A stretch of DNA of 64,000 bases from Lysobacter enzymogenes. Its GTDB lineage: Bacteria; Pseudomonadota; Gammaproteobacteria; Xanthomonadales; Xanthomonadaceae. Positions 42,652 through 51,837 of this stretch are shown in pieces (within the stretch, counting starts at the first letter, position 1; the number at the start of each line of letters is the position of its first letter). Position numbers and translations under genes: made by a program. The DNA is taken from positions 62,001-126,000 of the forward strand of contig NZ_CP067396.1 of assembly GCF_023617245.1 (NCBI RefSeq), in the 5' to 3' direction. The notes under the pieces are model-generated. The model searched no databases, was not told the origin of the DNA, and saw nothing but the letters and a program-made list of their open reading frames with translations.

Positions 42652-45600
42652 ATGCCGGCGCGTCCCGATTTCCGCCTCTACCATTCCAATGCGCTGGATG
42701 TGCTCGCCGGCCTGCTCGCGCAGGAGCTGCGCACGCCGGCGCCGGGGCAGCCGCTGCTCGCACCGGACACCATCCTGATCCCGCAGGTGGCGATGCGGCG
42801 CTGGCTGCAGGCGACCCTGGCGCAGGCGCACGGCATCGCCGCGAACCTGGAGTTCCTGACCCCGGGCGAATTCGTCCAGCGCGCGCTCGGCGCCAACGTC
42901 GCCGGCGGCGAGGACGACCTCGACGCCGCCGCGCTGCGCTGGCGGCTGTACGCGCAACTGGCCCAGCCGACGCAACTGCGCGAACCGGCGCTGGCGCCGC
43001 TGCGCGGCTACCTCGACGGCGACGACCCGCTCAAGGCCTGGTCGCTGGCCGGCGAGCTCGCCGGCCTGTTCGAGAAATACCAGGCCTGGCGCCGCGACTG
43101 GCTGCTGGCCTGGGACGCCGGCCACGAGCGCGGCGACCCGCAGGCCGCGCTGTGGCGCAAGGTCGCCGGCGGCCGCCGCTACCGCGCGCGCCGGATCGAC
43201 GAATACCTGCACCGATTCGGCGGGGATGCCGGCGGCGACGGCGCGCGCGACGACGCCCCGCGCGGGCTGCCGCCGCGCCTGTTCGCGTTCGCCACCCTCA
43301 ACATCTCGCCCGACGTGCTGCGGGTGATCGCCACCCAGGCCCGCGCCGGCACCCTGCATTTCTACCTGCCGACGCCGACGCGCAAGTACTGGGGCGACCT
43401 GGGCACCCTGGCCGAGCGCCTGCGCCAGGGCGACGCCGCCGCGTTCGGCGAGGACGACAACCCGCTGCTGCAGGCCTGGGGCGCGGCCGGGCGCGACTTC
43501 ATGGCGGTGCTCGGCGGCTACGAAGTGGTGCACCCCTCCGGCGAGATCGCCGCCTACGCCGACCCGGAAGACAGCCGCCACGACGACCCCGCGCGCGACA
43601 GCCTGCTGCAGCGCCTGCAGCGCGACCTGCTGCACCGGCGCGCGCTGCCGGCGCAGCCGTGGCGCGCGCAGATCGACCGGCTCGACGCCAGCGTGCAGGT
43701 CCACGCCTGCCACACCCGCCTGCGCGAAGTGCAGGTGCTGCACGACCAGCTGCAGGGACTGCTGGATCCGCAATCCGAGCAGGGCCGCCGCTTCGACCCG
43801 CCGCTGCAACCGCGCGACATCGCCGTGCTCGCGCCCGACATCGATCCGTATGCGCCGCACATCGCCGCGGTGTTCGGCGGCCTGGCCGGGCGGCCGGGCT
43901 TCATTCCCTACGCGCTGGCCGACGTCAGCCCGCTCGCCGCCGAACCGCTGGCCGAAGTGTTCCTGCGCCTGCTGGCGCTGCCGGTGTCGCGCTTCGGCCT
44001 CAGCGAAATCCTCGACCTGCTGGCGACCCCGGCGATCGCCGAACAGGCCGGCCTCGACGGCGACGGCCTCGACCGGCTGCGGGTGTGGCTGGGCGAAGCC
44101 GGCGCGCGCTGGGGCATCGACGCGGCCCATCGCGGCCGCCACGACGCGCCCGGCGACGACGCCTACACCTGGGCGTTCGCGCTCGACCGCCTGCTGATCG
44201 GCCACGCCGCGGGCGGCGACGACGACGACGGCGCCCTGGTCGCCGGCGTGGCGCCGTACGCCGAACTCGAAGGCGCCGCGCTCGACGCGCTCGACGCGCT
44301 GATCCGGCTGCTGCGGGTGCTGGCGCGGTTCGAGCGCGGCCTCGCCGCCGAGCTGAGCCCGGCGCAGTGGTCGCAGCGCCTGCTCGGCCTGCTGCGCGCG
44401 CTGCTGCCCGAGCGCCCGCGCGACAGCGCCGACCAGCGCACGCTCGAACGCCTGCGCTCGCTGGTGGAAGCCTTCGCCGGCGACGCCGCGGCGGCCGGCT
44501 TCGACGGCGCCGTCGCGCCGGAAGTGGTGCGCGCGCATTTCCGCGCCGCGCTGGCCGAGGCCGACACGCGCGCGCCGCTGCTGACCGGCGGGGTCAGCTT
44601 CGGCCGCATGGTGCCGATGCGGCTGATCCCGTTCCGCGCGATCTGCCTGCTCGGCATGAACGACGGCGACTACCCGCGCCGCGACCCGGCCGGCGGCCTC
44701 AACCGCCTCGCCGCGGAACTCGGCACAGGCGCGCGCCGCCACGGCGACCGCTCGCTGCGCGACGACGACCGTTTCCTGTTCCTGCAGCTGTTCGGCGCGG
44801 CGTCGGACGCGTTCTACCTGAGCTACCTCGGCGCCGATCCGCGCGACGGCAGCCAGCGCGAACCCTCGCCGCTGGTGTCGGAACTGCTCGACGCGATCGC
44901 CCGCTACCACGCCGATCCGGCCGCCGCGCGCGCGCAGTTCGTGGTGCGCCAGCCGCTGCAGCCGTTCGCGCCGGCCGCGTTCGGCGGCGATGCGGGCGAG
45001 GCGGCCGAGCCGCGCCGTTTCAGCTACCGCAGCGAATGGCGGCCGGCGGTCGACGCCGGCGCCGCGCGCCGCGGCGAGTTGGGGCCGTGGCTGCAGGACC
45101 CGCTGCCGCCGTTGCCGGACGACGGCGGCGAGCGGCGCCTGAACTACCAGGACCTGCGCAGTTTCCTGCGCGATCCGCCGAGCGCGTTCCTGCGCCAGCG
45201 CCTGGGCCTGCGCCTGCCCGAGGAGATCGAGACCGCGCAGGACGTCGAGCCGCTGGTGCTGCCCGGCCGCGGCCTGCTGCGCCAGCAACTGCAGCGCGCG
45301 GTGTTCGATGACCTGATCGCCGGCGGCGGCGCGGTCGATCGCGAGCGCCTGCAGGCCTCGCTGCGCGCGCGCGCCTTGCTGCCGTCGGGGCCGCTGGGGC
45401 GGCGCCAGCTCGACGCGCTGCTCGGCCAGGTGCGGCCGTACGCCGACGCGTTCGCGCGCTGGCGCGAGGGCGCGGCGCAGACCCGGCCGTTCGAACTCGA
45501 GGTCGACGGCACCCGCCTGCTCGGCAAGCTCGACGAGTTGTATCCCAGCGGCCTGGCGCGGCTGCGCTTCGACACCTTGCACGGCCCCGCGCAGATCGCC

Positions 45601-46026
45601 CACGGCCTGGACTGGCTGGTGCTGTCGGCGCTCGACGACGGCCGCCCGCTGGCGCAATTCGCCCAGGCCAGCGACGGCCCCGGCCCGCACGTGCGCGCCG
45701 CGCTGCCGCCGCGCCAGGCGCGCGCCGCGCTGGCCGCGCTGCTGCGCCTGCGCGACTACGGCCTGCGCCTGCCGCTGCCGTTCCTGCCGCGCGCGGGCTG
45801 GCTGTGGTACGAGGCGGCGATGCAGGACAAGGACGGCTGGAGCCGCGCCGAAGCGCAGTGGCACGGCGGCCCGCGCCACTGGGGCGAAGGCGGCCAGCCC
45901 GGCGTGCGCCTGGCGCTGCGCGGGCGCGATCCGTTCGCCGACGCCGACCTAGGCGAGGAATTCCGCGCGATCGCCAAGCGCGTGTTCGATGCGGTGGTGC
46001 TGGGCCGCGACGAGGACGCCGCATGA
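42652..46026 (+). CDS. recC: Exodeoxyribonuclease V gamma subunit RecC
   Basis: 1124 residues, close to the 1122 of E. coli RecC. The N-terminal start FRLYHSNALDVLAGLLAQEL, NLEFLTPGEFVQRALG and the central FGRMVPMRLIPFRAICLLGMNDGDYPRRDP are family signatures. It is a helicase-like fold without a working Walker A, which recognises Chi and splits the strands in RecBCD. Its stop overlaps the recB start (ATGA). Confidence 0.96.
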   Translation: MPARPDFRLYHSNALDVLAGLLAQELRTPAPGQPLLAPDTILIPQVAMRRWLQATLAQAHGIAANLEFLTPGEFVQRALGANVAGGEDDLDAAALRWRLYAQLAQPTQLREPALAPLRGYLDGDDPLKAWSLAGELAGLFEKYQAWRRDWLLAWDAGHERGDPQAALWRKVAGGRRYRARRIDEYLHRFGGDAGGDGARDDAPRGLPPRLFAFATLNISPDVLRVIATQARAGTLHFYLPTPTRKYWGDLGTLAERLRQGDAAAFGEDDNPLLQAWGAAGRDFMAVLGGYEVVHPSGEIAAYADPEDSRHDDPARDSLLQRLQRDLLHRRALPAQPWRAQIDRLDASVQVHACHTRLREVQVLHDQLQGLLDPQSEQGRRFDPPLQPRDIAVLAPDIDPYAPHIAAVFGGLAGRPGFIPYALADVSPLAAEPLAEVFLRLLALPVSRFGLSEILDLLATPAIAEQAGLDGDGLDRLRVWLGEAGARWGIDAAHRGRHDAPGDDAYTWAFALDRLLIGHAAGGDDDDGALVAGVAPYAELEGAALDALDALIRLLRVLARFERGLAAELSPAQWSQRLLGLLRALLPERPRDSADQRTLERLRSLVEAFAGDAAAAGFDGAVAPEVVRAHFRAALAEADTRAPLLTGGVSFGRMVPMRLIPFRAICLLGMNDGDYPRRDPAGGLNRLAAELGTGARRHGDRSLRDDDRFLFLQLFGAASDAFYLSYLGADPRDGSQREPSPLVSELLDAIARYHADPAAARAQFVVRQPLQPFAPAAFGGDAGEAAEPRRFSYRSEWRPAVDAGAARRGELGPWLQDPLPPLPDDGGERRLNYQDLRSFLRDPPSAFLRQRLGLRLPEEIETAQDVEPLVLPGRGLLRQQLQRAVFDDLIAGGGAVDRERLQASLRARALLPSGPLGRRQLDALLGQVRPYADAFARWREGAAQTRPFELEVDGTRLLGKLDELYPSGLARLRFDTLHGPAQIAHGLDWLVLSALDDGRPLAQFAQASDGPGPHVRAALPPRQARAALAALLRLRDYGLRLPLPFLPRAGWLWYEAAMQDKDGWSRAEAQWHGGPRHWGEGGQPGVRLALRGRDPFADADLGEEFRAIAKRVFDAVVLGRDEDAA

Positions 46027-49000
46027 GCGCGTCCGAATCCTCCAAGCACGAATCCTCCAAGCACGAATCCGGCAAGCACGAACCCGCCGCGCGCGATCCC
46101 TTCCTCGACCTGCCGCTCGACGGCCTGCGCCTGATCGAGGCCAGCGCCGGCACCGGCAAGACCTACACCCTGGCCACGTTGGTGGCGCGGCTGGTGATCG
46201 AGCGCGGCCTCGGCGTGAGCCGGATCCTGGCGGTGACGTTCACCGACGCGGCCACCCAGGAACTGCGCGAACGCCTGCGCCGGCGCCTGCTGCTGGCCGC
46301 GCGCATCGCCGCGGACGATCCGGCGCTGGCCGAAGCCGACGACGATGCCGAGCGCGCGCTGACCCGCGCGCTGGTGCGCGCGCAGGCCGACATCGAAGGC
46401 GAAGCGGCGCTGCGCGCGCGGCTGCAGCGCGCCGCGCGCGAGATCGATCTGGCCGCGGTGGTCACCATCCACGGCTTCTGCGCGCGCGTGCTGGCCGAGC
46501 ACGCGCTGGAAACCGGCCAGCCGTTCGCCGCGCCCGAGCTGATCGGCAGCGAGCGCGAGCTGCTCGACGAGATCGCGGTGGACCTGTGGCGCGCGTTCGG
46601 CAACGACGCCGGCGAAGCCGAACTGCTGGCGTTGCAATGGCCGGGCGGGCCGCCGTCGCTGGCCGCCGACCTGGGCGCGTTGCTGCGCACGCCGCTGCTG
46701 CTGCCGGCCGCGCCGGCTTCGAGCCAGGACCCGCTGGCCGAACTCGACCGCGCCGGCGCCGCGCTGCGCGACGCGTTCGCCGCGCACGCCGACGACGCCT
46801 TCGCCGCGCTGGCCGCGGCCATCGCCGGCAAGGCGCTCAACGGCAACAGCTACCGCGCCCATCTGCCCGACGAACTGCGCGCGCAGTTGCGGGCCTGGTG
46901 CGCCAACGGCGACTGGTCGCAGCCGCTGGACGAGCGCGCGGCCAAGCTCGCGCCGTCCGCGCTGGCGTCGAAAGCCAACAAGGGCAAGGAAGCGCAGGTG
47001 CCGGCCTCGCCGCTGTTCGACGCGGTCGCGCGCTACCTCGACGCCGCGCAGCAGCGCGAGCAGTGGCTGGCGGGGCAGCGCCTGGCGCTGGTGCACCGCA
47101 TCCGCGCGGCGGCGGCGCAGCGCCTGGCCGAGCTCAAGCGCGTACGGCGGGTGCAGAGCTTCGACGACCTCATCGCCGATGTCGCCAGCGCGCTGGAGGG
47201 GCCGCACGGCGAGGCGCTGGCGCGGCGCCTGCGCGAGCAGTACGCGGTGGCCCTGGTCGACGAGTTCCAGGACACCGATCCGCGCCAGTGGGCGATCTTC
47301 CGCCGGGTGTTCGGCGAAGCCGCGCGCGAGGACGATTCGCCCGCAGGCGCCGGGCTGTTCCTGATCGGCGACCCCAAGCAGGCCATCTACGGCTTCCGCG
47401 GCGGCGACGTGCACACCTACCTCAGCGCCGCCGCGCAGGCCGAGGCGGCGCCGCCGCTGGACCACAACTTCCGCTCGCGGCCGTCGCTGCTGCGCGCGAT
47501 CGCCGCGCTGTACGCCCAGGCCGGCGAGGCGGCCTTCATCGATCCGCGCATCCGCTTCCGCGAGGTCGAGGCCGGCGGCGCGGTCGCCGACGAAGACCTG
47601 CAGCGCGCCGGCGCGACCGCGCCGGCGCTGGTATTGCGCGCGCTGCCGGCGCCGGACGACGGGCGCAAGACGCCGGTGTGGAGCTCGCCGGAATCGCGCG
47701 AGCTGGCCGCGCGCGCTTGCATCGCCGCGATCCACGGCTGGCTCGCCGACGCGCGCGACGGCCGCGCCACGATCCAGGGCCGGCCGCTGCGCCCGGCCGA
47801 CATCGCGGTGCTGGTGCGCAGCCACGAAGAAGCCGCATCGATCCAGCGCGCGCTCGGCGCGGCCGGCATTGCCGCGGTCGCCGCCGGCCGCCGCAGCCTG
47901 TTCGCGACCGAGCAGGCGATGGAAACGCTGACCCTGTTCGACGCGCTACTGCATCCCGGCGACAGCGGCCGCCTGCGCGCGGCGCTGGCGACGCCGCTGC
48001 TCGGCCTGGACGGCGCCGCGGTCGCCCGCGTCGCCGCCGACGAAGCCGAACAGGCGCGCTGGCAGGCGCAGGCGCTGCAATGGCGCGAGCGCTGGCAGCG
48101 CCACGGCCCGCTGGCCCTGCTCGCCGACCTGTGCGCGCAACAGGCGCCGCGGCTGCTGGCGCTGGGCGACGGCGAGCGCCGCTTGACCAATCTGCTGCAA
48201 CTGGCCGAGACCCTGCAGGAAGCCGACCGCCGCGCGCTCGGCCTGCACGGCCTGCGCGACTGGCTGCGCCTGCGCATCGCCGAGGCCGACGACAGCGACG
48301 AGAAGCAGCAGCTGCGGCTGGAATCCGACGCGCACCGGGTGCAGATCCTGACCCTGCACAAGAGCAAGGGCCTGGAGTTCGGCCTGGTGTTCCTGCCGTT
48401 CGTGGCGCTGGGCCGCGAGCCGCGCAGCGGACGCTGGTGCGAATACCCCGATCCCGAGCACGGCCGGGTGATGCAGCTGCAAAGCGACGTATTCGATCCG
48501 GACGCGCCGCAGTGGCAGGACGCCAGCGAGCGCGCCGCGCAGGAAGCCCGCGCCGAGGACGCGCGCCTGCTCTACGTCGGCCTGACCCGCGCGCGCCATG
48601 CGCTGTGGATCGCGACCGGGCCGCTGTACCACGCCGCGCTGTCGCCGCTGCAGCCGATGCTGGCCGATCCCGCGGCGCTGGCGCGCGAGCCCGGCGTGGC
48701 GATCGACGCCGCCGCGATCGAGCCGCCGCCGCGGCCGCTGCCGCCGGCCGCGGCCGGCGCGGTGCCGCCGGCGCGCGAGGCGCGCGCGCGCGCCGCGCGC
48801 GACTGGTGGGTCTACAGCTTCACCCAGCTGACCAACGAAGACAGCGGTTTCGACCCGGCCGCGCAGGACGAGCGCGGCGCCGAGGACGAACCGCAGGCGG
48901 CGCCCGACCTCGCCGCGGCCGCGCCGCTGCCCGGCGACGCGCGCTTCGGCGGCAGCCGCTTCGGCAACGTCGTGCACAGCGCGCTCGAACGCGTGGACTT

Positions 49001-49673
49001 CGCCGCGTGGCGCGATTGGCGCGACGGCGATGCGCCGCCGCCGGGCCAGGACGAGGCGCTGGCCGCGGCCATGCGCAGCGAGGGCTACGCCGAAGCCGAC
49101 ATCGACGACGGCCTGGCGTTGCTCGCCTCGCTGGTCGGTCGCACCCTGGTCGCGCCGCTGCCCGAGGGCGCGCGCCTGTGCGACGTGCCCGAGCCGGCCC
49201 GGCGCAGCGAAATGGAGTTCCACTTCGGCCTCGACGCCGCGCCGGTGGACGCGCTGCTGGCGGTGCTGCACGCGCACGGACAGGTGCGCGAGCGCCGCGG
49301 CTTCGGTTCGCGCCGGCGCCTGGAAGGCCTGATGACCGGCAAGATCGACCTGGTCTATGCGCACGAGGGCCGCTATTACGTGCTCGACTACAAGACCAAC
49401 CGCCTGCCCGGCTTCGACGCCGCACAGGTCGAGCGCGCCATGGCCGAAAGCGAGTACGACCTGCAATCGCTGATCTACACCGTCGCCCTGCACCGCTGGC
49501 TGCGCTTCCGCCTCGGCCCGGACTACGACTACGAACGCGACTTCGGCGGCGTGCGCTATCTGTTCTGCCGCGGCCTCGACGCCGCCGATCCGGGCGCCGG
49601 CGTGCATGCGGCCAAGCCGCCGCGCGCGCTGATCGAGGCGATGGACGCGCTGTTCGCCGGAGCGGCGCGATGA
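46023..49673 (+). CDS. recB: Exodeoxyribonuclease V beta subunit RecB
   Basis: 1216 residues. UvrD-type helicase with Walker A EASAGTGKTYTLA (41-47 core) and further motifs VTFTDAATQELRERL, VDEFQDTDPRQW and LTLHKSKGLEF. A C-terminal nuclease domain has the RecB motif VLDYKTNRLPG. It is the 3'-5' motor and the only nuclease of RecBCD, and loads RecA after Chi. The N-terminal 25 residues contain the repeat SSKHESSKHESGKHE, encoded by a 15-bp tandem repeat and absent from typical RecB. ATGA overlaps at both ends. Confidence 0.96.
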   Translation: MSASESSKHESSKHESGKHEPAARDPFLDLPLDGLRLIEASAGTGKTYTLATLVARLVIERGLGVSRILAVTFTDAATQELRERLRRRLLLAARIAADDPALAEADDDAERALTRALVRAQADIEGEAALRARLQRAAREIDLAAVVTIHGFCARVLAEHALETGQPFAAPELIGSERELLDEIAVDLWRAFGNDAGEAELLALQWPGGPPSLAADLGALLRTPLLLPAAPASSQDPLAELDRAGAALRDAFAAHADDAFAALAAAIAGKALNGNSYRAHLPDELRAQLRAWCANGDWSQPLDERAAKLAPSALASKANKGKEAQVPASPLFDAVARYLDAAQQREQWLAGQRLALVHRIRAAAAQRLAELKRVRRVQSFDDLIADVASALEGPHGEALARRLREQYAVALVDEFQDTDPRQWAIFRRVFGEAAREDDSPAGAGLFLIGDPKQAIYGFRGGDVHTYLSAAAQAEAAPPLDHNFRSRPSLLRAIAALYAQAGEAAFIDPRIRFREVEAGGAVADEDLQRAGATAPALVLRALPAPDDGRKTPVWSSPESRELAARACIAAIHGWLADARDGRATIQGRPLRPADIAVLVRSHEEAASIQRALGAAGIAAVAAGRRSLFATEQAMETLTLFDALLHPGDSGRLRAALATPLLGLDGAAVARVAADEAEQARWQAQALQWRERWQRHGPLALLADLCAQQAPRLLALGDGERRLTNLLQLAETLQEADRRALGLHGLRDWLRLRIAEADDSDEKQQLRLESDAHRVQILTLHKSKGLEFGLVFLPFVALGREPRSGRWCEYPDPEHGRVMQLQSDVFDPDAPQWQDASERAAQEARAEDARLLYVGLTRARHALWIATGPLYHAALSPLQPMLADPAALAREPGVAIDAAAIEPPPRPLPPAAAGAVPPAREARARAARDWWVYSFTQLTNEDSGFDPAAQDERGAEDEPQAAPDLAAAAPLPGDARFGGSRFGNVVHSALERVDFAAWRDWRDGDAPPPGQDEALAAAMRSEGYAEADIDDGLALLASLVGRTLVAPLPEGARLCDVPEPARRSEMEFHFGLDAAPVDALLAVLHAHGQVRERRGFGSRRRLEGLMTGKIDLVYAHEGRYYVLDYKTNRLPGFDAAQVERAMAESEYDLQSLIYTVALHRWLRFRLGPDYDYERDFGGVRYLFCRGLDAADPGAGVHAAKPPRALIEAMDALFAGAAR
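46037..46081 (+). repeat. In-frame 15-bp repeat at the start of recB
   Basis: CCTCCAAGCACGAAT repeats in tandem (third copy CCGGCAAGCACGAAC), encoding S-K-H-E-S units. Being a multiple of three, changes in copy number would keep the frame. Confidence 0.85.
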
Positions 49674-51568
49674 GCCTGCTCGACGCCTTGTTCCGCGACG
49701 GCGCGCTGCGCACCGTCGATCATGCGCTGGCGCAGGCGCTGCGCCGGCTCGACCGCGACACGCCCGACCTGGTGCTGGCCGGCGCGGCGCTGGCCTCGCA
49801 GGCGATCGCGCGCGGCCACGCCGCGTTCGACCCGCGCCAGCCGCAGTCGCTGAGCGAGGCGGCGATCGAATGGCCCGACCCGCAGGCGTGGCTGGACGCG
49901 CTGGCGCAGTCGCGCTGGGTCGCCACGCCCGCGGCCGGCGCGGCTGCCGATGCCGCCGCGCCGCTGGTGCTGGAACACGGCTTGCTGTACCTGCGTCGTT
50001 ACCGCGAGTACGAACGCCGCCTCGCCGCCGGCCTGCGCCGGCTGCAGGCGTTCGCGCCGCCGCCGGCCGACCTCGCCGCGCTGGCGCCGCTGTTCGCGCA
50101 GCTGTTCCCGCACGCGCGCGACGACGACCGCCAGGCCCGCGCCGCCGCGCTGGCGTTGCTGCAATCGCTGCTGCTCGCCACCGGCGGCCCCGGCACCGGC
50201 AAGACCACCACCATCGCCCGCCTGCTGGTGCTGCTGATCGCGCAGGCGCGACTGGACGGCGTGGCGGCGCCGCGGATCGCGCTGACCGCGCCGACCGGCC
50301 GCGCCGCCGAGCGCATGGCCGAGAGCCTGCGCGCCGCGGCCGAACGCCTGCGCGAGCTGCCTGCGTTCGCGACCGAGGCGGGCGAGGCCGCGGACAAGAC
50401 CGACGCCGACCCGCGCAACGGCTTCGACGCCGGCCTGCTCGAGGCGCTGCCGCAACAGGCCGGCACCCTGCACCGCCTGCTCGGCGTGGTGCCGGATCGC
50501 CCGCGCTTCCGCCACGACGCGCGCAACCCACTGCCGTTCGACATCGTCGTGGTCGACGAGGCGTCGATGGTCGACCTGCCGCTGATGTGCAAGCTGATCG
50601 AAGCCGTGCCCGACGGCGCGCGCCTGATCCTGCTCGGCGACCGCGACCAGCTGCCGTCGGTGGAAGCCGGCGACGTGCTCGCCGCGATCGTCGATGCCGC
50701 CGGCGACGACGACGGCCTGCCCGCGGCGCAGGCGCAGGCGCTGCGTCCGCTGCTCGGCGACGCGGTCGCGGTGTTGCCGGCGCCGACGCCGCTCAGCGCC
50801 AACCGCGTGCACCTGCGCCGCGGCTATCGCCAGGCCGACAGCCTGCGGCTGGCGCCGCTGGCCGACGCCGTGCGCGAGGGCGACGCCGACACCGCGCTGG
50901 CCCTGTTGCGCAGCGGCGAACTGGCGGGCGTGCACTTCCACGAAGACGCGCACGACCCGCTCGCCGGCAACGGCCGCGAGCGCCTGCTGCCGGCGTGGCG
51001 CGCGATCGGCGAGGCCACGGACCCCGAACAGGCGCTGGCCCTGGCCGCGCGCCTGCGCCTGCTGACCGCGCTGCGCGACGGCGGCCAGGGCGCCGCCCCG
51101 CTCAACGCGCGCATCGAAGAGGCCCTCGCCGGCGCGCACCGTTCCGCCTATTTCCACGGCCGCCTGCTGCTGATCACCGAGAACAGCTACCGCCACGGCC
51201 TGTTCAACGGCGATATCGGCGTGTGCTTGCGCGCGCGCGCGGCCGACGGTCGCGAAGATCCCGCCGCCGGTACCGTCGCTTGGTTCGCCGGCGGCGCGCA
51301 AGGCGTGCGCGCCTACCACCCCTCCGCCCTGCCCGCGCACAGCGGCGCGTTCGCGATGACCGTGCACAAGTCGCAGGGCTCGGAATTCGAGCGCGTGTGG
51401 CTGCAGCTGCCGCGACAGGACGCGCGGCATCTGTCGCGCGAGCTGGTCTACACCGGCATGACCCGCGCGCGCAGCGAACTGCACGTGGCGGCGAGCGAGG
51501 CGGTGCTGCGCTCGGCGCTGGCGCGGCACGCGGCGCGGGTGTCGGGGTTGGCTTGGCGGTTGGGCTGA
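49670..51568 (+). CDS. recD: Exodeoxyribonuclease V alpha subunit RecD
   Basis: 632 residues. Superfamily 1B 5'-3' helicase with Walker A TGGPGTGKTTT (171-181), Walker B VVVDEASMVDL, LLGDRDQLPSVEAGDVL and the C-terminal VHKSQGSEFERVWL and LVYTGMTRARSEL. It is the fast motor of RecBCD. ATGA overlap with recB puts recC-recB-recD in one coupled unit; the thyA and ptrA genes that flank recBCD in enterics are absent. Confidence 0.96.
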   Translation: MSLLDALFRDGALRTVDHALAQALRRLDRDTPDLVLAGAALASQAIARGHAAFDPRQPQSLSEAAIEWPDPQAWLDALAQSRWVATPAAGAAADAAAPLVLEHGLLYLRRYREYERRLAAGLRRLQAFAPPPADLAALAPLFAQLFPHARDDDRQARAAALALLQSLLLATGGPGTGKTTTIARLLVLLIAQARLDGVAAPRIALTAPTGRAAERMAESLRAAAERLRELPAFATEAGEAADKTDADPRNGFDAGLLEALPQQAGTLHRLLGVVPDRPRFRHDARNPLPFDIVVVDEASMVDLPLMCKLIEAVPDGARLILLGDRDQLPSVEAGDVLAAIVDAAGDDDGLPAAQAQALRPLLGDAVAVLPAPTPLSANRVHLRRGYRQADSLRLAPLADAVREGDADTALALLRSGELAGVHFHEDAHDPLAGNGRERLLPAWRAIGEATDPEQALALAARLRLLTALRDGGQGAAPLNARIEEALAGAHRSAYFHGRLLLITENSYRHGLFNGDIGVCLRARAADGREDPAAGTVAWFAGGAQGVRAYHPSALPAHSGAFAMTVHKSQGSEFERVWLQLPRQDARHLSRELVYTGMTRARSELHVAASEAVLRSALARHAARVSGLAWRLG

Positions 51569-51591
51569 GCGCTAAACCCGCAACCGCTTCC

Positions 51592-51729
51592 TGTAGGAGC
51601 TGCGCGAGCTGCGACCGCGACAGCGCGACGACGACGAAACTCCGGCAAGCTGCCGCGCGGGAAGGCCGATGGGCATCAAGCGGACGTCGCAAGCGCGGTG
51701 TCGCGGTCGCAGCTCGCGCAGCTCCTACA
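51592..51729. repeat. Long inverted repeat, family B variant
   Basis: Two 31-base arms (51592-51622 and 51699-51729, TGTAGGAGCTGCGCGAGC... and inverse) are perfect complements around a 76-base loop, between the convergent ends of recD and the LysR gene. Confidence 0.92.
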
Positions 51730-51758
51730 GGGAGCGGTCGGTAGATTCGACGAGCCTC

Positions 51759-51795
51759 AAAAAAACCCTGCCGCCTCGACCGCGAGACGACAGGG
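51759..51795 (-). terminator. Rho-independent terminator after the LysR gene
   Basis: On the minus strand CCCTGTCGTCTCG-CGGT-CGAGGCGGCAGGG forms a 13-bp stem, complete if two G-U pairs are counted, followed by seven T. It lies 42 bp after the stop codon. Confidence 0.88.
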
Positions 51796-51837
51796 ACTCC
51801 ACACAACGAAACTATCCGGCGCCGCGCGCCGTCGCGA

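Noticed and set aside
42574..45879. Very long open frame on the strand opposite recC (over 1000 codons)
   Set aside because: It lies wholly over recC, has an Arg/Gln/Val-biased composition typical of antisense frames in GC-rich DNA and shows no domain.
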